Shown piece after piece: positions 1 through 10,573 of a DNA stretch of 60,366 nucleotides. A program made the position numbers and the translations under genes. A model generated the notes under the pieces. It saw only the letters and a list, made by a program, of their open reading frames with translations, did not search any database and was not told the DNA's origin. Source of the DNA: an uncultured Pelagibacteraceae bacterium (GTDB lineage: Bacteria > Pseudomonadota > Alphaproteobacteria > Pelagibacterales > Pelagibacteraceae); NCBI GenBank assembly GCA_902595725.1, contig CACJRJ010000004.1, forward strand, positions 1 through 60,366, read 5' to 3'. Each line of letters starts with the position of its first letter. Within the stretch, counting starts at the first letter, position 1.

Positions 1-647
1 TTCCTGGCCCACTTGGAAAAGGTTTGTACGGTAAAGCTCTGTCTGAAAAAATATGGAAATTAGATATGGTAAATATTAGAGATTATGCAACTGATAAACA
101 TAAGACAGTAGACGATACTACTTATGGTGGAGGTTCAGGAATGTTAATAAAACCAGACGTTCTTGCAAACTCTTTAGATTCAAATATAAATTCTAATGAA
201 AAAATAATTTATTTAAGCCCAAAAGGAAAATTATTTAATCAAGAATTAGCAAAAAAACTTTCAAAAGAGAGAACTATTAATTTAATATGTGGACATTTTG
301 AAGGTGTTGATCAAAGGGTTATTGAGTCTAGAAACATAGAAGAAATAAGTATAGGTGACTTTATTTTATCTGGTGGAGAAAGTGCTGCATTTGTAATTTT
401 AGACTCGATTATAAGATTATTACCCGGAGTTCTTGGAAATGAAATATCAGTTGAAGAAGAAAGCTTTGAGAATGGACTCTTAGAGTATCCACAATATACA
501 AAACCTCAAATTTGGGAGAAAAAAACAGTTCCAGATGTACTATTATCAGGAGATCATGCGAAAATTAAAGACTGGCGTTTATCTCAATCTGAGGCTATAA
601 CACGCGACCGAAGACCAGATTTGTGGCAAAAATATAAAAAGAATTAA
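1..647 (+). CDS. trmD: tRNA (guanine37-N1)-methyltransferase TrmD, 5'-truncated by window edge
   Basis: TrmD transfers a methyl group from SAM to N1 of G37 next to the anticodon of several tRNAs. It is a cytoplasmic dimer of the SPOUT (knotted) family. The reading frame is open from base 3, where it reads [13 protein letters not shown], the usual TrmD N-terminal region, so the true start lies before the window. The TTG at 24 is internal. About 214 residues are visible. Family blocks include [11 protein letters not shown], then [13 protein letters not shown] and [11 protein letters not shown], which form the trefoil knot and SAM pocket. [13 protein letters not shown] marks the C-terminal tRNA-binding region. 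The gene ends 16 nt before the ATG of rplS, matching the widespread rpsP-rimM-trmD-rplS order. Identity is firm. Confidence 0.95.
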   Translation, partial: PGPLGKGLYGKALSEKIWKLDMVNIRDYATDKHKTVDDTTYGGGSGMLIKPDVLANSLDSNINSNEKIIYLSPKGKLFNQELAKKLSKERTINLICGHFEGVDQRVIESRNIEEISIGDFILSGGESAAFVILDSIIRLLPGVLGNEISVEEESFENGLLEYPQYTKPQIWEKKTVPDVLLSGDHAKIKDWRLSQSEAITRDRRPDLWQKYKKN

Positions 648-663
648 TTTGATAAACTTAAAC

Positions 664-1200
664 ATGAAAACGATAGAAGAAATCAACATAGCAAATGTAA
701 AGAAAATTTCTGCAGAAAAAAAACTTCCAGATTTTTTCCCTGGGGATATTATTAAGGTTGGGGTTAAGATTACGGAAGGAAAAAGAGATAGAATTCAATA
801 TTTTGAAGGTGTTTGTATTGCAAAAAAAAATAGAGATTTAAACTCATCATTTACAGTTAGAAAAATATCTTTTGGAGAAGGAGTAGAAAGAACTTTTGCT
901 TTATACAGTCCAATAGTAGACTCAATAAAAGTCATTAGATCTGGAAAAGTTAGAAGAGCTAAACTTTATTATTTAAGAGATCGAACAGGTAAATCAGCTA
1001 GAATTACAGAGAAAATAAAAAAGAAAATAGGTATTGAAGTTGAATCAAAACCCGAAGTAGTTACTGAAGAAAATTTAGCACCAGTTGTTGAAGAAAAAGT
1101 GTCAGATAAACCAAAAACTTCAGGAGAAAAACTAGAAGCCTCTAAAGCTGAAACAAAAAAAGAAGAAATTAAAAAAGATATTCCTGAAGAAAAAAAATAA
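664..1200 (+). CDS. rplS: 50S ribosomal protein L19 with a long charged C-terminal tail
   Basis: L19 sits at the interface of the 30S and 50S subunits. The conserved core is residues 1 to about 115 and includes [15 protein letters not shown] and the basic [20 protein letters not shown]. The ATG at 664 is preferred over an in-frame TTG at 649, because it gives the normal L19 beginning and leaves a small gap after trmD. The protein is about 178 aa, against 115-130 aa for most L19 proteins. The extra 60 or so residues are almost all K, E, S, P and V, with no hydrophobic core, so they look disordered. Such tails occur in some alphaproteobacterial L19 proteins; their role is not clear. Confidence 0.95.
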   Translation: MKTIEEINIANVKKISAEKKLPDFFPGDIIKVGVKITEGKRDRIQYFEGVCIAKKNRDLNSSFTVRKISFGEGVERTFALYSPIVDSIKVIRSGKVRRAKLYYLRDRTGKSARITEKIKKKIGIEVESKPEVVTEENLAPVVEEKVSDKPKTSGEKLEASKAETKKEEIKKDIPEEKK

Positions 1201-1211
1201 TTTTTTTCTAA

Positions 1212-2615
1212 ATGCCATATACAATTTACGATAAAATTTGGAAAGAACACCTTGTTCATCAACAAGAAGATGGGACTTCATTGCTTTTTGTTGATAGACA
1301 TTTGATTCATGAAGTAACTAGCCCCCAAGCATTTGAAGGCTTAAGAAATTCTAATAGAAAAGTAAGACAGCCAAAACTTACTTTAGCTGTAGCAGATCAC
1401 AATGTTCCAACAACTGATAGAACTAAAGGTATTTCAGATAAAGAGTCAAAAATACAAGTCGATACTTTAGATTCAAATTGTAAAGAGTTTGGAATCCAGA
1501 TTTTTGGAATGAATGATAAAAGACAAGGAATAGTTCACATAATTGGTCCGGAGCAAGGTTTTACTCAACCTGGAACCATTATTGTTTGTGGTGATAGTCA
1601 TACTGCAACTCATGGAGCATTTGGAGCTTTAGCTTTTGGAATTGGAACTTCAGAAGTCGAACATGTATTAGCTACACAAACTTTAGTTCAAAAAAAATCA
1701 AAAAATTTTAGAATTAACGTCAATGGAAAACTACCTATTGGAGTAACTTCAAAAGATGTAATTTTGCAAATCATTGGAAAAATTGGAACAGCTGGAGGAA
1801 CAGGTTATGTAATTGAATATGCAGGAGACTTAATTTCTAATCTGAGTGTAGAAAACAGAATGACTATTTGTAATATGACAATAGAAGGTGGAGCAAGAGC
1901 TGGTTTAATTCAACCTGATCAAAAAGTTTTTGATTATCTAAAAGATAAGCCCATGTCACCAAAAGGAGATAGCTGGGAAAAAGCTTTAGAATATTGGAGC
2001 GATCTTAAATCTGACGAGGGAGCTAATTTTGATAAAGAAATAAACTTGGATGGAAGAGATATTAAACCAATGGTTACTTGGGGAACTTCACCTCAAGATG
2101 TAGTTACAATTGATGGAAAAGTTCCAAATCCAAAAAATGAAACTGATCCAGATAAAAAAAACTCAATAGAAAGATCATTAAAATACATGGGGTTAAATTC
2201 CGATATTTTGGTTCAAGATATTAAAATTGATAAGGTTTTTATTGGTAGCTGCACAAATGGCAGGATTGAAGATTTAAGAGAAGCAGCAAAAATATTGAAA
2301 GATAAGAAAATTGCAAAACACGTTAACGCGATGGTTGTTCCAGGTTCTGGATTAGTTAAGGAAAAAGCTGAGCAAGAAGGGTTAGATAAAATTTTTATAA
2401 ATTCAGGTTTTGAGTGGAGAGAGCCAGGATGCTCTATGTGTTTAGCAATGAATGCAGATAAGTTAAAACCAGGTGAAAGGTGCGCCTCTACTTCAAATAG
2501 AAACTTTGAAGGTAGACAAGGAAGAGGCGGAAGAACACATTTGGTTAGTCCAGGCATGGCAGCAGCAGCTGCAATTTCTGGTAATTTAGATGATGTTAGA
2601 AAGTATCAAAATTAA
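1212..2615 (+). CDS. leuC: 3-isopropylmalate dehydratase large subunit
   Basis: LeuC and LeuD together isomerise 2-isopropylmalate to 3-isopropylmalate in leucine synthesis. LeuC is an aconitase-family protein that carries a [4Fe-4S] cluster. The 467-aa length is normal. The cluster cysteines are visible in GSCTNGR and in the GCSMC motif near residue 407. The N-terminal region has [17 protein letters not shown], and [20 protein letters not shown] is the aconitase signature. The stop overlaps the start of leuD by one base (TAATG), which suggests translational coupling. The upstream gap to rplS is 11 nt, so the gene may share the ribosomal protein transcript. Confidence 0.97.
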   Translation: MPYTIYDKIWKEHLVHQQEDGTSLLFVDRHLIHEVTSPQAFEGLRNSNRKVRQPKLTLAVADHNVPTTDRTKGISDKESKIQVDTLDSNCKEFGIQIFGMNDKRQGIVHIIGPEQGFTQPGTIIVCGDSHTATHGAFGALAFGIGTSEVEHVLATQTLVQKKSKNFRINVNGKLPIGVTSKDVILQIIGKIGTAGGTGYVIEYAGDLISNLSVENRMTICNMTIEGGARAGLIQPDQKVFDYLKDKPMSPKGDSWEKALEYWSDLKSDEGANFDKEINLDGRDIKPMVTWGTSPQDVVTIDGKVPNPKNETDPDKKNSIERSLKYMGLNSDILVQDIKIDKVFIGSCTNGRIEDLREAAKILKDKKIAKHVNAMVVPGSGLVKEKAEQEGLDKIFINSGFEWREPGCSMCLAMNADKLKPGERCASTSNRNFEGRQGRGGRTHLVSPGMAAAAAISGNLDDVRKYQN

Positions 2616-3220
2616 TGCAAAAATTTAATAAACTTACAAGTATTCCTGCATATTTACCAATAGTTAATATTGATACAGATATGATAATTCCTAAACAATT
2701 TTTAAAGACAATAAAAAGAACTGGTCTTGGAAAAAATTTGTTTTTTGAAATGCGGTATGATGACGAAGGGAATGAGATAAAAGATTTTGTTTTAAATCAA
2801 AAGCCATTTAATCAGTCTAAAATTTTAATTGCAGGAAAAAACTTTGGATGTGGCTCTTCCAGAGAACACGCGCCTTGGGCATTGCTTGATTTTGGAATTA
2901 CATGTGTAATTAGCTCAAGCTATGCAGACATTTTTTATAATAATTGTTTTAAAAATGGAATACTACCAATTAAAATTGATGAAGAAGAAATAAAACAAAT
3001 TTCTGAGTATTCTTTAAGAAAAGAAGAAATTAAAATAGATCTAAATGAACAAAAAATAATTTTTGGAAATAATGAAATTAAATTTGATTTAGATCAATTT
3101 AAAAAAAAATGTTTAATTGAAGGATTGGATGATATTGCATTATCATTAGAAAAATCTGAAAAAATTGAATCTTTTGAAAAAAAATTAAAAATATCTAAAC
3201 CATGGATTTTTAATGATTAA
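2615..3220 (+). CDS. leuD: 3-isopropylmalate dehydratase small subunit
   Basis: This is the small, swivelling subunit of isopropylmalate isomerase and the partner of LeuC. The length, 201 aa, is typical. Diagnostic blocks are [16 protein letters not shown] near the N-terminus and [17 protein letters not shown] at about residues 73-89, which form the substrate loop. The ATG overlaps the leuC stop by one base, and the 3' end overlaps leuB by 8 nt, so leuC, leuD and leuB form one tightly coupled unit. leuA, which makes 2-isopropylmalate, is not in the window. Confidence 0.97.
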   Translation: MQKFNKLTSIPAYLPIVNIDTDMIIPKQFLKTIKRTGLGKNLFFEMRYDDEGNEIKDFVLNQKPFNQSKILIAGKNFGCGSSREHAPWALLDFGITCVISSSYADIFYNNCFKNGILPIKIDEEEIKQISEYSLRKEEIKIDLNEQKIIFGNNEIKFDLDQFKKKCLIEGLDDIALSLEKSEKIESFEKKLKISKPWIFND

Positions 3221-4319
3221 AGTTAAAAAAAGAAAATTTTTATTATTACCAGGTGATGGAATTGGACCTGAAGTTATTGGAGAAGTTAAAAAAATTATTC
3301 AATGGTTTAATAAAAATAAATCACTAGATTTTGAAATTGATGAAGATTTAGCAGGTGGAGCTTCTTATGATAAGCATGGAACACCTATAACTGATGAAGT
3401 TTTTTATAAGGCTTTAGAATGTGAGGCCGTAATTCTTGGTGCTGTAGGAGGTCCAAAATGGGATAATGTAGAATTTTCAAAAAAACCTGAAAGAGCCTTA
3501 CTCAAATTAAGAAAAGAGCTAAAGCTTTTTGCAAATTTAAGACCTGCAATATGTTTTAAACAGTTAGTTGATGCTTCAACTCTTAAACCTGAAATTGTTT
3601 CTGGATTAGATATTATGATTGTTAGAGAACTTACAGGTGGAATTTATTTTGGTGAGCCAAGAGGAATTAAACCAATTGATAATGGTCAACGAAAAGGAAT
3701 TAATACCCACACATATACTTCAAGTGAAATCCAAAGAGTTGCAAGAGTTGCATTTGATTTAGCTAAAAAAAGAAAAAATAAAGTTACATCATGTGAAAAA
3801 TCAAATGTAATGGAAGCGGGCTTACTTTGGAGAGAAGAAGTTGAAGTATTACATGAAAAAGAATTTAAAGATGTACAATTAAATCATATGCTTGCGGATA
3901 ATTGTGCTATGCAACTACTAAGGAATCCAAAACAGTTTGATGTTATAGTTACTGATAATTTATTTGGAGATATGTTATCTGATCAAGCGTCTATGTTAAC
4001 TGGTTCTTTGGGATTGTTACCTTCAGCATCTTTAGGAGCCAAGAATAAGGACGGTAAAATAAGAGCTATGTACGAACCTATACATGGTTCAGCACCCGAT
4101 ATAGCTGGACAAGGTGTAGCCAATCCAATCGCAACAATATTAAGTTTTGCAATGGCCTTAAGATATTCACTTAATTTAGATAAGGAAGCAGATGCTTTAG
4201 AAAAAGCAGTTCAAAATGTTTTAGATGAGGGACTTAGAACTAAAGATATTTTATCTAAAGGAATGAAAGAAGTATCAACATCTGAAATGGGTGATGCGAT
4301 AATTTCAAAATTGCAATAA
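3213..4319 (+). CDS. leuB: 3-isopropylmalate dehydrogenase
   Basis: LeuB oxidises and decarboxylates 3-isopropylmalate to 2-oxoisocaproate with NAD+, the third leucine-specific step. It is a cytoplasmic dimer. The 368-aa sequence carries [11 protein letters not shown] at the N-terminus, the metal and substrate block [15 protein letters not shown], and the NAD-binding [18 protein letters not shown]. Its start lies inside the end of leuD. A 26-nt gap without a clear terminator separates it from dmdC, so read-through into the DMSP genes is possible. Confidence 0.97.
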   Translation: MIKVKKRKFLLLPGDGIGPEVIGEVKKIIQWFNKNKSLDFEIDEDLAGGASYDKHGTPITDEVFYKALECEAVILGAVGGPKWDNVEFSKKPERALLKLRKELKLFANLRPAICFKQLVDASTLKPEIVSGLDIMIVRELTGGIYFGEPRGIKPIDNGQRKGINTHTYTSSEIQRVARVAFDLAKKRKNKVTSCEKSNVMEAGLLWREEVEVLHEKEFKDVQLNHMLADNCAMQLLRNPKQFDVIVTDNLFGDMLSDQASMLTGSLGLLPSASLGAKNKDGKIRAMYEPIHGSAPDIAGQGVANPIATILSFAMALRYSLNLDKEADALEKAVQNVLDEGLRTKDILSKGMKEVSTSEMGDAIISKLQ

Positions 4320-4345
4320 CTAATCAATTATTCTAAACTTATATA

Positions 4346-6109
4346 ATGCCAATTTATAATGCTCCAATAGAAGATATGATGTTTCTTTTCGATAAGTTAA
4401 GAAATAACAAAAATTACAATGAAATTGAAAAATATAAAGAAGTCAACTCTGAATTGGTAAAAAATATATTAGATGAAGCTGCAAAAATTAACCAAAATAT
4501 AATTCTACCTCTCGCTAAATCTGGAGATGAAAATCCAACAATTCTGGAAAATGGAGTTGTAAGAACTCCTCCCGGGTATAAAGAAGCTTATGCTAAATTT
4601 ATAGAAGATGGATGGACATCACTTTCTTGTGATCCTAAATATGGAGGGCAAGGAATGCCAAAAACTGTAAGCGCTTTCTTTGATGAAATGCTTTCATCTG
4701 CAAGTTTATCATTTAAATTATATAGTGAACTAAGTATAGGTGCATATAATTGCATTCATCATCACGCAACTGAAGAAATAAAAAATAAATATTTACCCAA
4801 AATGGTTGAAGGAAAATGGAGTGGGACGATGTGTTTAACAGAACCAGTTTGTGGAACAGATTTGGGTTTATTAAAAACAAAGGCAGAAGAACAATCTGAT
4901 GGTACTTTTAAATTAAATGGGCAAAAAATATTTATTACTTCAGGAGATCACGATTTAACAGAAAACATTATCCATTTAGTTATAGCAAGAGCGACAGACT
5001 CTCCAAAGGGAACCAAAGGGATAAGTTTGTTCTTAGTTCCTAAATTTAAAGTCAACGATGATGGATCTATAGGATCAAGAAATGGCATTTCTACCGGTTC
5101 GATAGAAAGTAAAATGGGAATCAAAGGTTCTGCTACTTGTGTATTAAACTTTGATGATGCTGTTGGTTATATGATTGGACCAAAAAATAAAGGACTCAAT
5201 TCTATGTTTACTATGATGAACTTAGAAAGAATTGTTGTTGGAATACAGGGTTTAGGCATTTCTGAAATTGCTTATCAAAACTCAGTAAGTTATGCTAAAG
5301 AGAGAAAACAAGGAAAAACAAATAATAGTAAATCTACTAATGGCGCTGATTATATAATTGATCATGCTGATATTAGAAAATCTTTATTAAATATGAAATC
5401 TATAATTGAAGGAGAAAGAGCACTTTGTTTTTGGTTATCTCAACAAACCGAAGTTAGTCTTAATCACAATGATGAAAAAGTTAGACATGAGGCAGCAGAT
5501 TTTGTTTCTTTAATGACTCCTGTGGTTAAAACAATGTTTACAGATTTGGGAATGGAAATAACAAGTGATGCAATGCAAGTTTATGGAGGTTATGGTTATA
5601 CAAAAGATCAAGGTATTGAACAATTGTATAGAGATAATAGAATTACACCAATTTATGAAGGAACAAATTCTGTTCAGGCTGCAGATTTAGTATTTAGAAA
5701 ATTAGTTAATAAAAATGGTGATATTATTGATAAATATTTAAATATGATCAAAAATGACTGCAATATTGATGACGAAAAAATCAAACCTTTTGTTAAAGAT
5801 TTAAATATTCATATAGAAATACTAAATAAATTTACATCTTGGATTAAAGAAAAAATACAAAACTCAAAAGATGACGCTAGTGCTGCATGCAATGATTATT
5901 TAAAGTCATTGGGATTTGTTTCTATAGCTCATGCATGGATAAAAGTTTTGGAGGTTAGCTTTAGAGATTATGATAGCAATAAAGGATTTTATGAAGATAA
6001 AATTCAAACTGCAAAATTTTATTTTAAAAGAGTATTGCCAAGGATGGAAAATCATTTTAAAACTGCCGCTACAGGAAGTGAATATATAATGAACTTTAAC
6101 TTTAAATAA
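4346..6109 (+). CDS. dmdC: Methylmercaptopropionyl-CoA dehydrogenase (acyl-CoA dehydrogenase family)
   Basis: DmdC oxidises 3-methylmercaptopropionyl-CoA to methylthioacryloyl-CoA, the third step of the DMSP demethylation route, using FAD and an electron-transfer flavoprotein. The 587-aa length matches the long DmdC-type acyl-CoA dehydrogenases, not the usual 380-aa enzymes. Visible blocks are MCLTEPVCGTDLGLLKTKA (flavin and substrate site), YGGYGYTKDQGIEQLYRDNR, and IYEGTN, whose glutamate (about residue 438) fits the catalytic base. A C-terminal extension follows from about residue 450. The assignment as dmdC rather than another long-chain family member rests mainly on the adjacent dmdB and dmdA. 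One base separates it from dmdB. Confidence 0.86.
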   Translation: MPIYNAPIEDMMFLFDKLRNNKNYNEIEKYKEVNSELVKNILDEAAKINQNIILPLAKSGDENPTILENGVVRTPPGYKEAYAKFIEDGWTSLSCDPKYGGQGMPKTVSAFFDEMLSSASLSFKLYSELSIGAYNCIHHHATEEIKNKYLPKMVEGKWSGTMCLTEPVCGTDLGLLKTKAEEQSDGTFKLNGQKIFITSGDHDLTENIIHLVIARATDSPKGTKGISLFLVPKFKVNDDGSIGSRNGISTGSIESKMGIKGSATCVLNFDDAVGYMIGPKNKGLNSMFTMMNLERIVVGIQGLGISEIAYQNSVSYAKERKQGKTNNSKSTNGADYIIDHADIRKSLLNMKSIIEGERALCFWLSQQTEVSLNHNDEKVRHEAADFVSLMTPVVKTMFTDLGMEITSDAMQVYGGYGYTKDQGIEQLYRDNRITPIYEGTNSVQAADLVFRKLVNKNGDIIDKYLNMIKNDCNIDDEKIKPFVKDLNIHIEILNKFTSWIKEKIQNSKDDASAACNDYLKSLGFVSIAHAWIKVLEVSFRDYDSNKGFYEDKIQTAKFYFKRVLPRMENHFKTAATGSEYIMNFNFK

Positions 6110-6110
6110 T

Positions 6111-7733
6111 ATGAATCATTACGAAAATAATCTTAACAAAAATGATGCAAATTTTGTTCCACTAACACCGCTAAGTTTTTTAGAAAGAGCAAAAGATATT
6201 TATCCAAACTATGAAGCTTTAGTATATGAAAGTAGAAGTTACACTTGGACTGATGTATATAAAAGATGTACTAAGTTTGCTAGTGCTTTAGAAAAAATAG
6301 GTATTGGCGAGGGAGATACCGTATCTGTGATGGCGTTTAATACTCCTGAAATTTTTGAAGCTCATTATTCAGTTCCGATGACAGGAGCAGTTTTAAATAC
6401 AATTAATAGCAGAGTTGATGCAAAAACTGTTGCATATATTTTAGATCACAGTGAAGCAAAAGTTTTAATTGTAGATAGACAGCTTCATTCAGTTATTGAA
6501 AAGGCGTTAAGCCAAATTAAATCAAAACCAATAATTATAGATATTCAAGATGATTTTGCAGATCAATCTTTATTAAAAAAAATTGGTAATAAAGAGTATG
6601 AAGATTTTTTAAATTCAGGAGATGATAACTATATTTGGAAAAGACCAAAAGATGAATGGCAGGCAATCTCACTAAGTTATACATCTGGAACAACTGGAAA
6701 TCCTAAAGGAGTTGTCTATCACCATAGAGGCTCTTACTTAATGTCTACTGGTAGTGCTGTTGCTTGGAACATGCCAAATAGATTAAATTTTTTAACAGTT
6801 GTACCAATGTTTCATTGCAATGGATGGTGCTATCCATGGACAGTTCCAATGTTGAATGGAAAAACAATATGTTTAAGAGCCATAGATATAAAAAAAATAT
6901 TCGAATTAATAGAAAAACATGGAATTACTCATTTTGGTGGAGCACCAATTGTTTTAAATATGATAACAGGAGCAGCTGAATCTGATAGAAAAAAATTAAA
7001 TCATAAAGTTTATGTTTTAACGGCAGGCGCCCCTCCTCCAAGTATAATATTTAAAAAAATGCAAGCTTTAGGTTTTGAAGTAATGCATGTTTATGGACTT
7101 ACAGAAACTTATGGACATATTTTGCAATGCGCTTGGAACGATGAGTGGAATTCTTTTGATGAAGATAAAAAAAACGAAATAAAAGCTCGACAAGGAGTAA
7201 GGTATCCAAATACAGAAGATGCTATGGTTATGGACCCTGAAACAATGAAGCCTGTCCCAATGGATGGAAAAACGATTGGAGAAATCATGATAAGAGGCAA
7301 TATTGTAATGAAGGGCTATTTTAAAGACAAAGAAGCCACAGATAAAGCTATGTCTAATGGCTGGTTTCATTCTGGTGACCTGGCAGTTACCAATCCAGAT
7401 GGTTACATTAAAATAAAAGATAGATCAAAAGATATAATTATATCTGGTGGTGAAAATATTTCTTCAATTGAAATTGAAAATACTTTGGCTAAACATCCAG
7501 GTGTTTCAATTGCTGCAGTTGTTGCAAAACCAGATGAAAAATGGGGAGAAGTTCCTTGTGCATTTATTGAAAAAGTTAAAGACAAAAATGTTACTGAAGA
7601 AGAGCTAATAAGTTTTTGCAAGGAAACTTTAGCAGGTTTTAAAGTCCCTAAAAAAATTGAGTTTTGTGAACTTCCAAAAACATCAACAGGTAAAATTCAA
7701 AAATTTGAACTAAGAAAAAAGGCTAAAGAATAA
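6111..7733 (+). CDS. dmdB: Methylmercaptopropionate-CoA ligase (ANL superfamily acyl-CoA synthetase)
   Basis: DmdB activates methylmercaptopropionate, the product of DmdA, to its CoA thioester with ATP. The protein is 540 aa, normal for AMP-forming acyl-CoA synthetases. The phosphate loop is SYTSGTTGNPKG (near residue 190), the adenine block is VYGLTETYG, and the hinge region follows HSGDLAVTNPDGYIKIKDRSKD. The catalytic lysine lies in STGKIQKFELRK, residue 528. Other acids such as propionate or butyrate could also be used, as reported for the family. Its place between dmdC and dmdA with gaps of 1 and 13 nt supports the DMSP role. Confidence 0.87.
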   Translation: MNHYENNLNKNDANFVPLTPLSFLERAKDIYPNYEALVYESRSYTWTDVYKRCTKFASALEKIGIGEGDTVSVMAFNTPEIFEAHYSVPMTGAVLNTINSRVDAKTVAYILDHSEAKVLIVDRQLHSVIEKALSQIKSKPIIIDIQDDFADQSLLKKIGNKEYEDFLNSGDDNYIWKRPKDEWQAISLSYTSGTTGNPKGVVYHHRGSYLMSTGSAVAWNMPNRLNFLTVVPMFHCNGWCYPWTVPMLNGKTICLRAIDIKKIFELIEKHGITHFGGAPIVLNMITGAAESDRKKLNHKVYVLTAGAPPPSIIFKKMQALGFEVMHVYGLTETYGHILQCAWNDEWNSFDEDKKNEIKARQGVRYPNTEDAMVMDPETMKPVPMDGKTIGEIMIRGNIVMKGYFKDKEATDKAMSNGWFHSGDLAVTNPDGYIKIKDRSKDIIISGGENISSIEIENTLAKHPGVSIAAVVAKPDEKWGEVPCAFIEKVKDKNVTEEELISFCKETLAGFKVPKKIEFCELPKTSTGKIQKFELRKKAKE

Positions 7734-7746
7734 TAAATTTTAAAAT

Positions 7747-8856
7747 ATGAAAAATTATTCTATAGCAAGATCTAGGAGACTTAGAAGCACGCCCTATACT
7801 TCAAGAATTGAAAAGCAAGGCGTGACTGCTTATACATCTTATAATCATATGCTTTTGCCAGCAGCATTTGGATCTTTGGAAGATTCCTATCATCATCTAA
7901 AAGAAAATGTACAAGTCTGGGATGTTGCTGGAGAAAGACAAGTTGAAATTTCTGGGAAAGATTCAGGAAAGTTAGTACAATTAATGACTTGCAGAGATCT
8001 ATCAAAATCTAAAATAGGAAGATGCTACTATTGTCCAATTATAGATGATAATGCAGGTTTGGTAAATGATCCAGTAATTCTAAAACTTGGTGAAGAAAGA
8101 TGGTGGATTTCAATTGCGGATTCTGACGTAATTTTATTTGCAAAAGGATTAGCAATTGGAAATAAATTTGATGTTAAAATATTTGAACCAAACGTTGATA
8201 TTTTAGCAGTACAAGGACCAAAATCATTTAAGCTTATGGAAAAAATATTTGGAAAAAAAATTACTGAGATGAAATTCTTTGGCTTTGATTATTTTGAATT
8301 TTCTGGAGTAAAACATTTGATTGCAAGATCAGGTTGGTCAAAACAAGGTGGCTACGAGATTTATGTTGAAAATACAAAATCTGGTCTAGCTCTATACGAT
8401 AAATTATTTGAAGTTGGAAAAGAATTTAATGTTAAGCCAGGATGTCCGAATTTAATTGAGAGAATCGAAAGTGCTTTACTATCCTATGGGAATGATATGG
8501 ACAACAATGATAACCCCCTTGAGTGTGGTTTAGATAAATATGTAAATTTAGATACCGAAATCGATTTTCTTGGTAAAGAAAAATTAAAAGAAGTTAGACA
8601 AAAAGGTATTAATAGAAAGTTGATGGGGGTAATAATTGATACAAAAGAAATAAGTGTATCAAAATCTATAGATCTTATAGATGATAAAGGTTCAAAAATA
8701 GGAGAAGTTAGGTCTGGCGTATATTCTCCACATTTTAAAAAAGTAATAGGAATTGCAATGCTAAATAAGCCCCACTACGAAGTTTCTCAGGCATTTAAAA
8801 TATCAATAAATGATAGTACTTTTGAGGGAAAAGTTTGCGATTTACCTTTCATTTAG
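7747..8856 (+). CDS. dmdA: Dimethylsulfoniopropionate demethylase (GcvT-like)
   Basis: DmdA moves a methyl group from DMSP to tetrahydrofolate, giving methylmercaptopropionate and 5-methyl-THF. This is the committed step that lets SAR11 cells use DMSP as a source of reduced sulfur and carbon. The 369-aa protein has the folate-binding aminomethyltransferase fold. Features that I recognise as DmdA rather than glycine-cleavage T protein include the start [59 protein letters not shown], and [18 protein letters not shown]. No promoter is evident in the 13 nt before it, so it is probably read from upstream. The 5-methyl-THF formed can feed methionine synthesis. Confidence 0.95.
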   Translation: MKNYSIARSRRLRSTPYTSRIEKQGVTAYTSYNHMLLPAAFGSLEDSYHHLKENVQVWDVAGERQVEISGKDSGKLVQLMTCRDLSKSKIGRCYYCPIIDDNAGLVNDPVILKLGEERWWISIADSDVILFAKGLAIGNKFDVKIFEPNVDILAVQGPKSFKLMEKIFGKKITEMKFFGFDYFEFSGVKHLIARSGWSKQGGYEIYVENTKSGLALYDKLFEVGKEFNVKPGCPNLIERIESALLSYGNDMDNNDNPLECGLDKYVNLDTEIDFLGKEKLKEVRQKGINRKLMGVIIDTKEISVSKSIDLIDDKGSKIGEVRSGVYSPHFKKVIGIAMLNKPHYEVSQAFKISINDSTFEGKVCDLPFI

Positions 8857-8871
8857 TATAACTAAATCATC

Positions 8872-9867
8872 ATGAATATAGCAATTGTTGGTGCAACAGG
8901 AAATGTTGGAAGAAAAATATTAGAGGTTCTAGAAAAAAAAAATTTTCCAATAGATAATCTATACTTTGTTGCATCTTCTAAAAGTGCAGGATCAAAATTA
9001 AAATTTAAAGGCAATGAAATTGAAGTTAAAAATCTAGAAAATTTCGATTTTTCAAAAGCTAATATTACTTTTTTTTCAGCAGGAGGAAAAATCTCTGAAC
9101 AATATGTTCCTACTGCTGCTCAAGAATCTATTGTTATTGATAACTCAAGTTTTTTTAGAATGGATCCTGATGTTCCTTTAATAGTTCCTCAAGTTAATTC
9201 AAATGATATAAAAAATATGAAAAAAAATATAATTGCAAATCCAAATTGTTCAACAGCTCAGCTTGTTATAATTTTGAAACCATTGCACGATTTATTTAAA
9301 ATTAAAAGAGTAATAATTTCTACATATCAATCTACCTCAGGTGCGGGAAAAGCTCCTATGGATGAATTACTTGAGCAAACTAAACTTTCGTTAGAGAATA
9401 AAAAAATTGTTTCAAAAAATTTTACCAAACAAATTGCTTTTAATGCAATTCCTCATATTGATTCTTTTTCAGACGAAGGTTATACAAAAGAAGAATTAAA
9501 AATGGTTAATGAAACAAAAAAGATCTTAGATAAAAATATAGAAATAACCGCGACGTGTGTAAGAATTCCAGTATTAGTTTCTCATGCAGAGTCAATTAAT
9601 ATAGAATTTGAAAATGAATTTACTATTGAAAAAATTCGTAATGCTTTAAATAGTGCTGAAGGTTGTGAAGTCGTTGATGAAAGAAAAGATGAAGGATACA
9701 TAACTCCATTAGAAGCAGAAGGAAAAAATGAAACTTTCATTTCAAGAATAAGAAAAGATAATAGCAATAATAAAGCAATTAATCTTTGGTGTGTATCTGA
9801 TAATTTATTAAGGGGTGCAGCATTAAATTCAGTTGAAATAGCTGAAGCATATATTAAAAATAAATAA
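8872..9867 (+). CDS. asd: Aspartate-semialdehyde dehydrogenase
   Basis: Asd reduces aspartyl phosphate to aspartate semialdehyde with NADPH, the branch point to lysine, threonine, methionine and diaminopimelate. At 331 aa it is of normal length. The Rossmann motif GATGNVG is at residues 7-13 and the active-site cysteine is C126 in NPNCSTAQL. The substrate block STYQSTSGAGK is also present. The stop overlaps the sdhC start by one base (TAATG), so this amino-acid gene is co-transcribed with succinate dehydrogenase. Confidence 0.97.
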   Translation: MNIAIVGATGNVGRKILEVLEKKNFPIDNLYFVASSKSAGSKLKFKGNEIEVKNLENFDFSKANITFFSAGGKISEQYVPTAAQESIVIDNSSFFRMDPDVPLIVPQVNSNDIKNMKKNIIANPNCSTAQLVIILKPLHDLFKIKRVIISTYQSTSGAGKAPMDELLEQTKLSLENKKIVSKNFTKQIAFNAIPHIDSFSDEGYTKEELKMVNETKKILDKNIEITATCVRIPVLVSHAESINIEFENEFTIEKIRNALNSAEGCEVVDERKDEGYITPLEAEGKNETFISRIRKDNSNNKAINLWCVSDNLLRGAALNSVEIAEAYIKNK

Positions 9868-10247
9868 TGAAAAATGATAATCCTTTATCGCCACATATCC
9901 AAATTTATAATTGGCATATATCATCTTTAGTTTCAATTTCTCACAGAATAACTGGCATTATAAATATAATTATTATAACCCTAATTTGTTTTTGGGTAAC
10001 ATTATTGCTTTTAGGTAATACAAATTATGATTTAATTCAAAAATTCTTTGAAACATATTTAGGTAAATTCTTTATTGTTGGAACAGTTTGGTCTTTTTCT
10101 TTTCAAGTTTTATGTGAAATTAGACATTTATTTTGGGATTTAGGATATGGTTTTGAAATAAAAACTTCAAATATAACTGGTTTACTAGCTATATTTGGAT
10201 CAGTTGTTTTAACAATTTTAATTTTAGGAATAAATATAATTTTATGA
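9867..10247 (+). CDS. sdhC: Succinate dehydrogenase cytochrome b556 subunit
   Basis: SdhC is a membrane anchor of complex II, binding haem b and ubiquinone with SdhD. The 126-aa sequence begins NPLSPHIQIYNW, followed by SLVSISHRITGI, the family signature. Three hydrophobic helices are visible at about residues 26-50, 65-85 and 103-125. The likely haem ligand lies in the CEIRHLFWDLG segment. It overlaps asd by 1 nt and sdhD by 4 nt (ATGA). Confidence 0.95.
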   Translation: MKNDNPLSPHIQIYNWHISSLVSISHRITGIINIIIITLICFWVTLLLLGNTNYDLIQKFFETYLGKFFIVGTVWSFSFQVLCEIRHLFWDLGYGFEIKTSNITGLLAIFGSVVLTILILGINIIL

Positions 10248-10573
10248 TTAATGCTACAAAAAAATGGATTTTTTTAAAAATAAGTTCAGTTATATTAGTT
10301 CCTTTAATGTTGTGGTTTTTATTTAACCTAGTTTCTTTTTATGACAAATCGTATGAAGAAGTATTATTATTTTTTACTAACCAACCAACAAAATTTATTT
10401 TCTCGTTATTTATTATTTTTGCTTATTTTTATTCTGCACTAAGCATTAGTGAGGTTTTTGAGGATTATATTGAGAATGAAAAATTAAAAAATGTCGCAAA
10501 TAAATTACTATATTTGTCTGCTATAGTAATTCCTATATCAACATTATTTATATTATTTAGATTGAGTTTATGA
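10244..10573 (+). CDS. sdhD: Succinate dehydrogenase hydrophobic membrane anchor subunit
   Basis: SdhD is the second membrane anchor of complex II. The 109-aa protein shows three transmembrane segments, at about 12-32, 46-68 and 83-107. Sequence conservation in this family is weak, so the call rests on position between sdhC and sdhA, size and topology. The haem-ligand histidine found in many SdhD proteins is not obvious: after about residue 20 the sequence contains no histidine. It overlaps both neighbours by 4 nt. Confidence 0.88.
   Translation: MINATKKWIFLKISSVILVPLMLWFLFNLVSFYDKSYEEVLLFFTNQPTKFIFSLFIIFAYFYSALSISEVFEDYIENEKLKNVANKLLYLSAIVIPISTLFILFRLSL

Noticed and set aside
649..663. TTG at 649 as start of rplS
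   Set aside because: The ATG at 664 gives the normal L19 N-terminus; the extra MINLN residues have no support.
2213..2557. 114-codon open frame antisense to leuC
   Set aside because: It mirrors the conserved leuC frame, has no SD or family motif, and its composition follows from the codons on the other strand.
7068..7370. 100-codon open frame antisense to dmdB
   Set aside because: A shadow of the dmdB reading frame; no recognisable domain and no plausible start signal.
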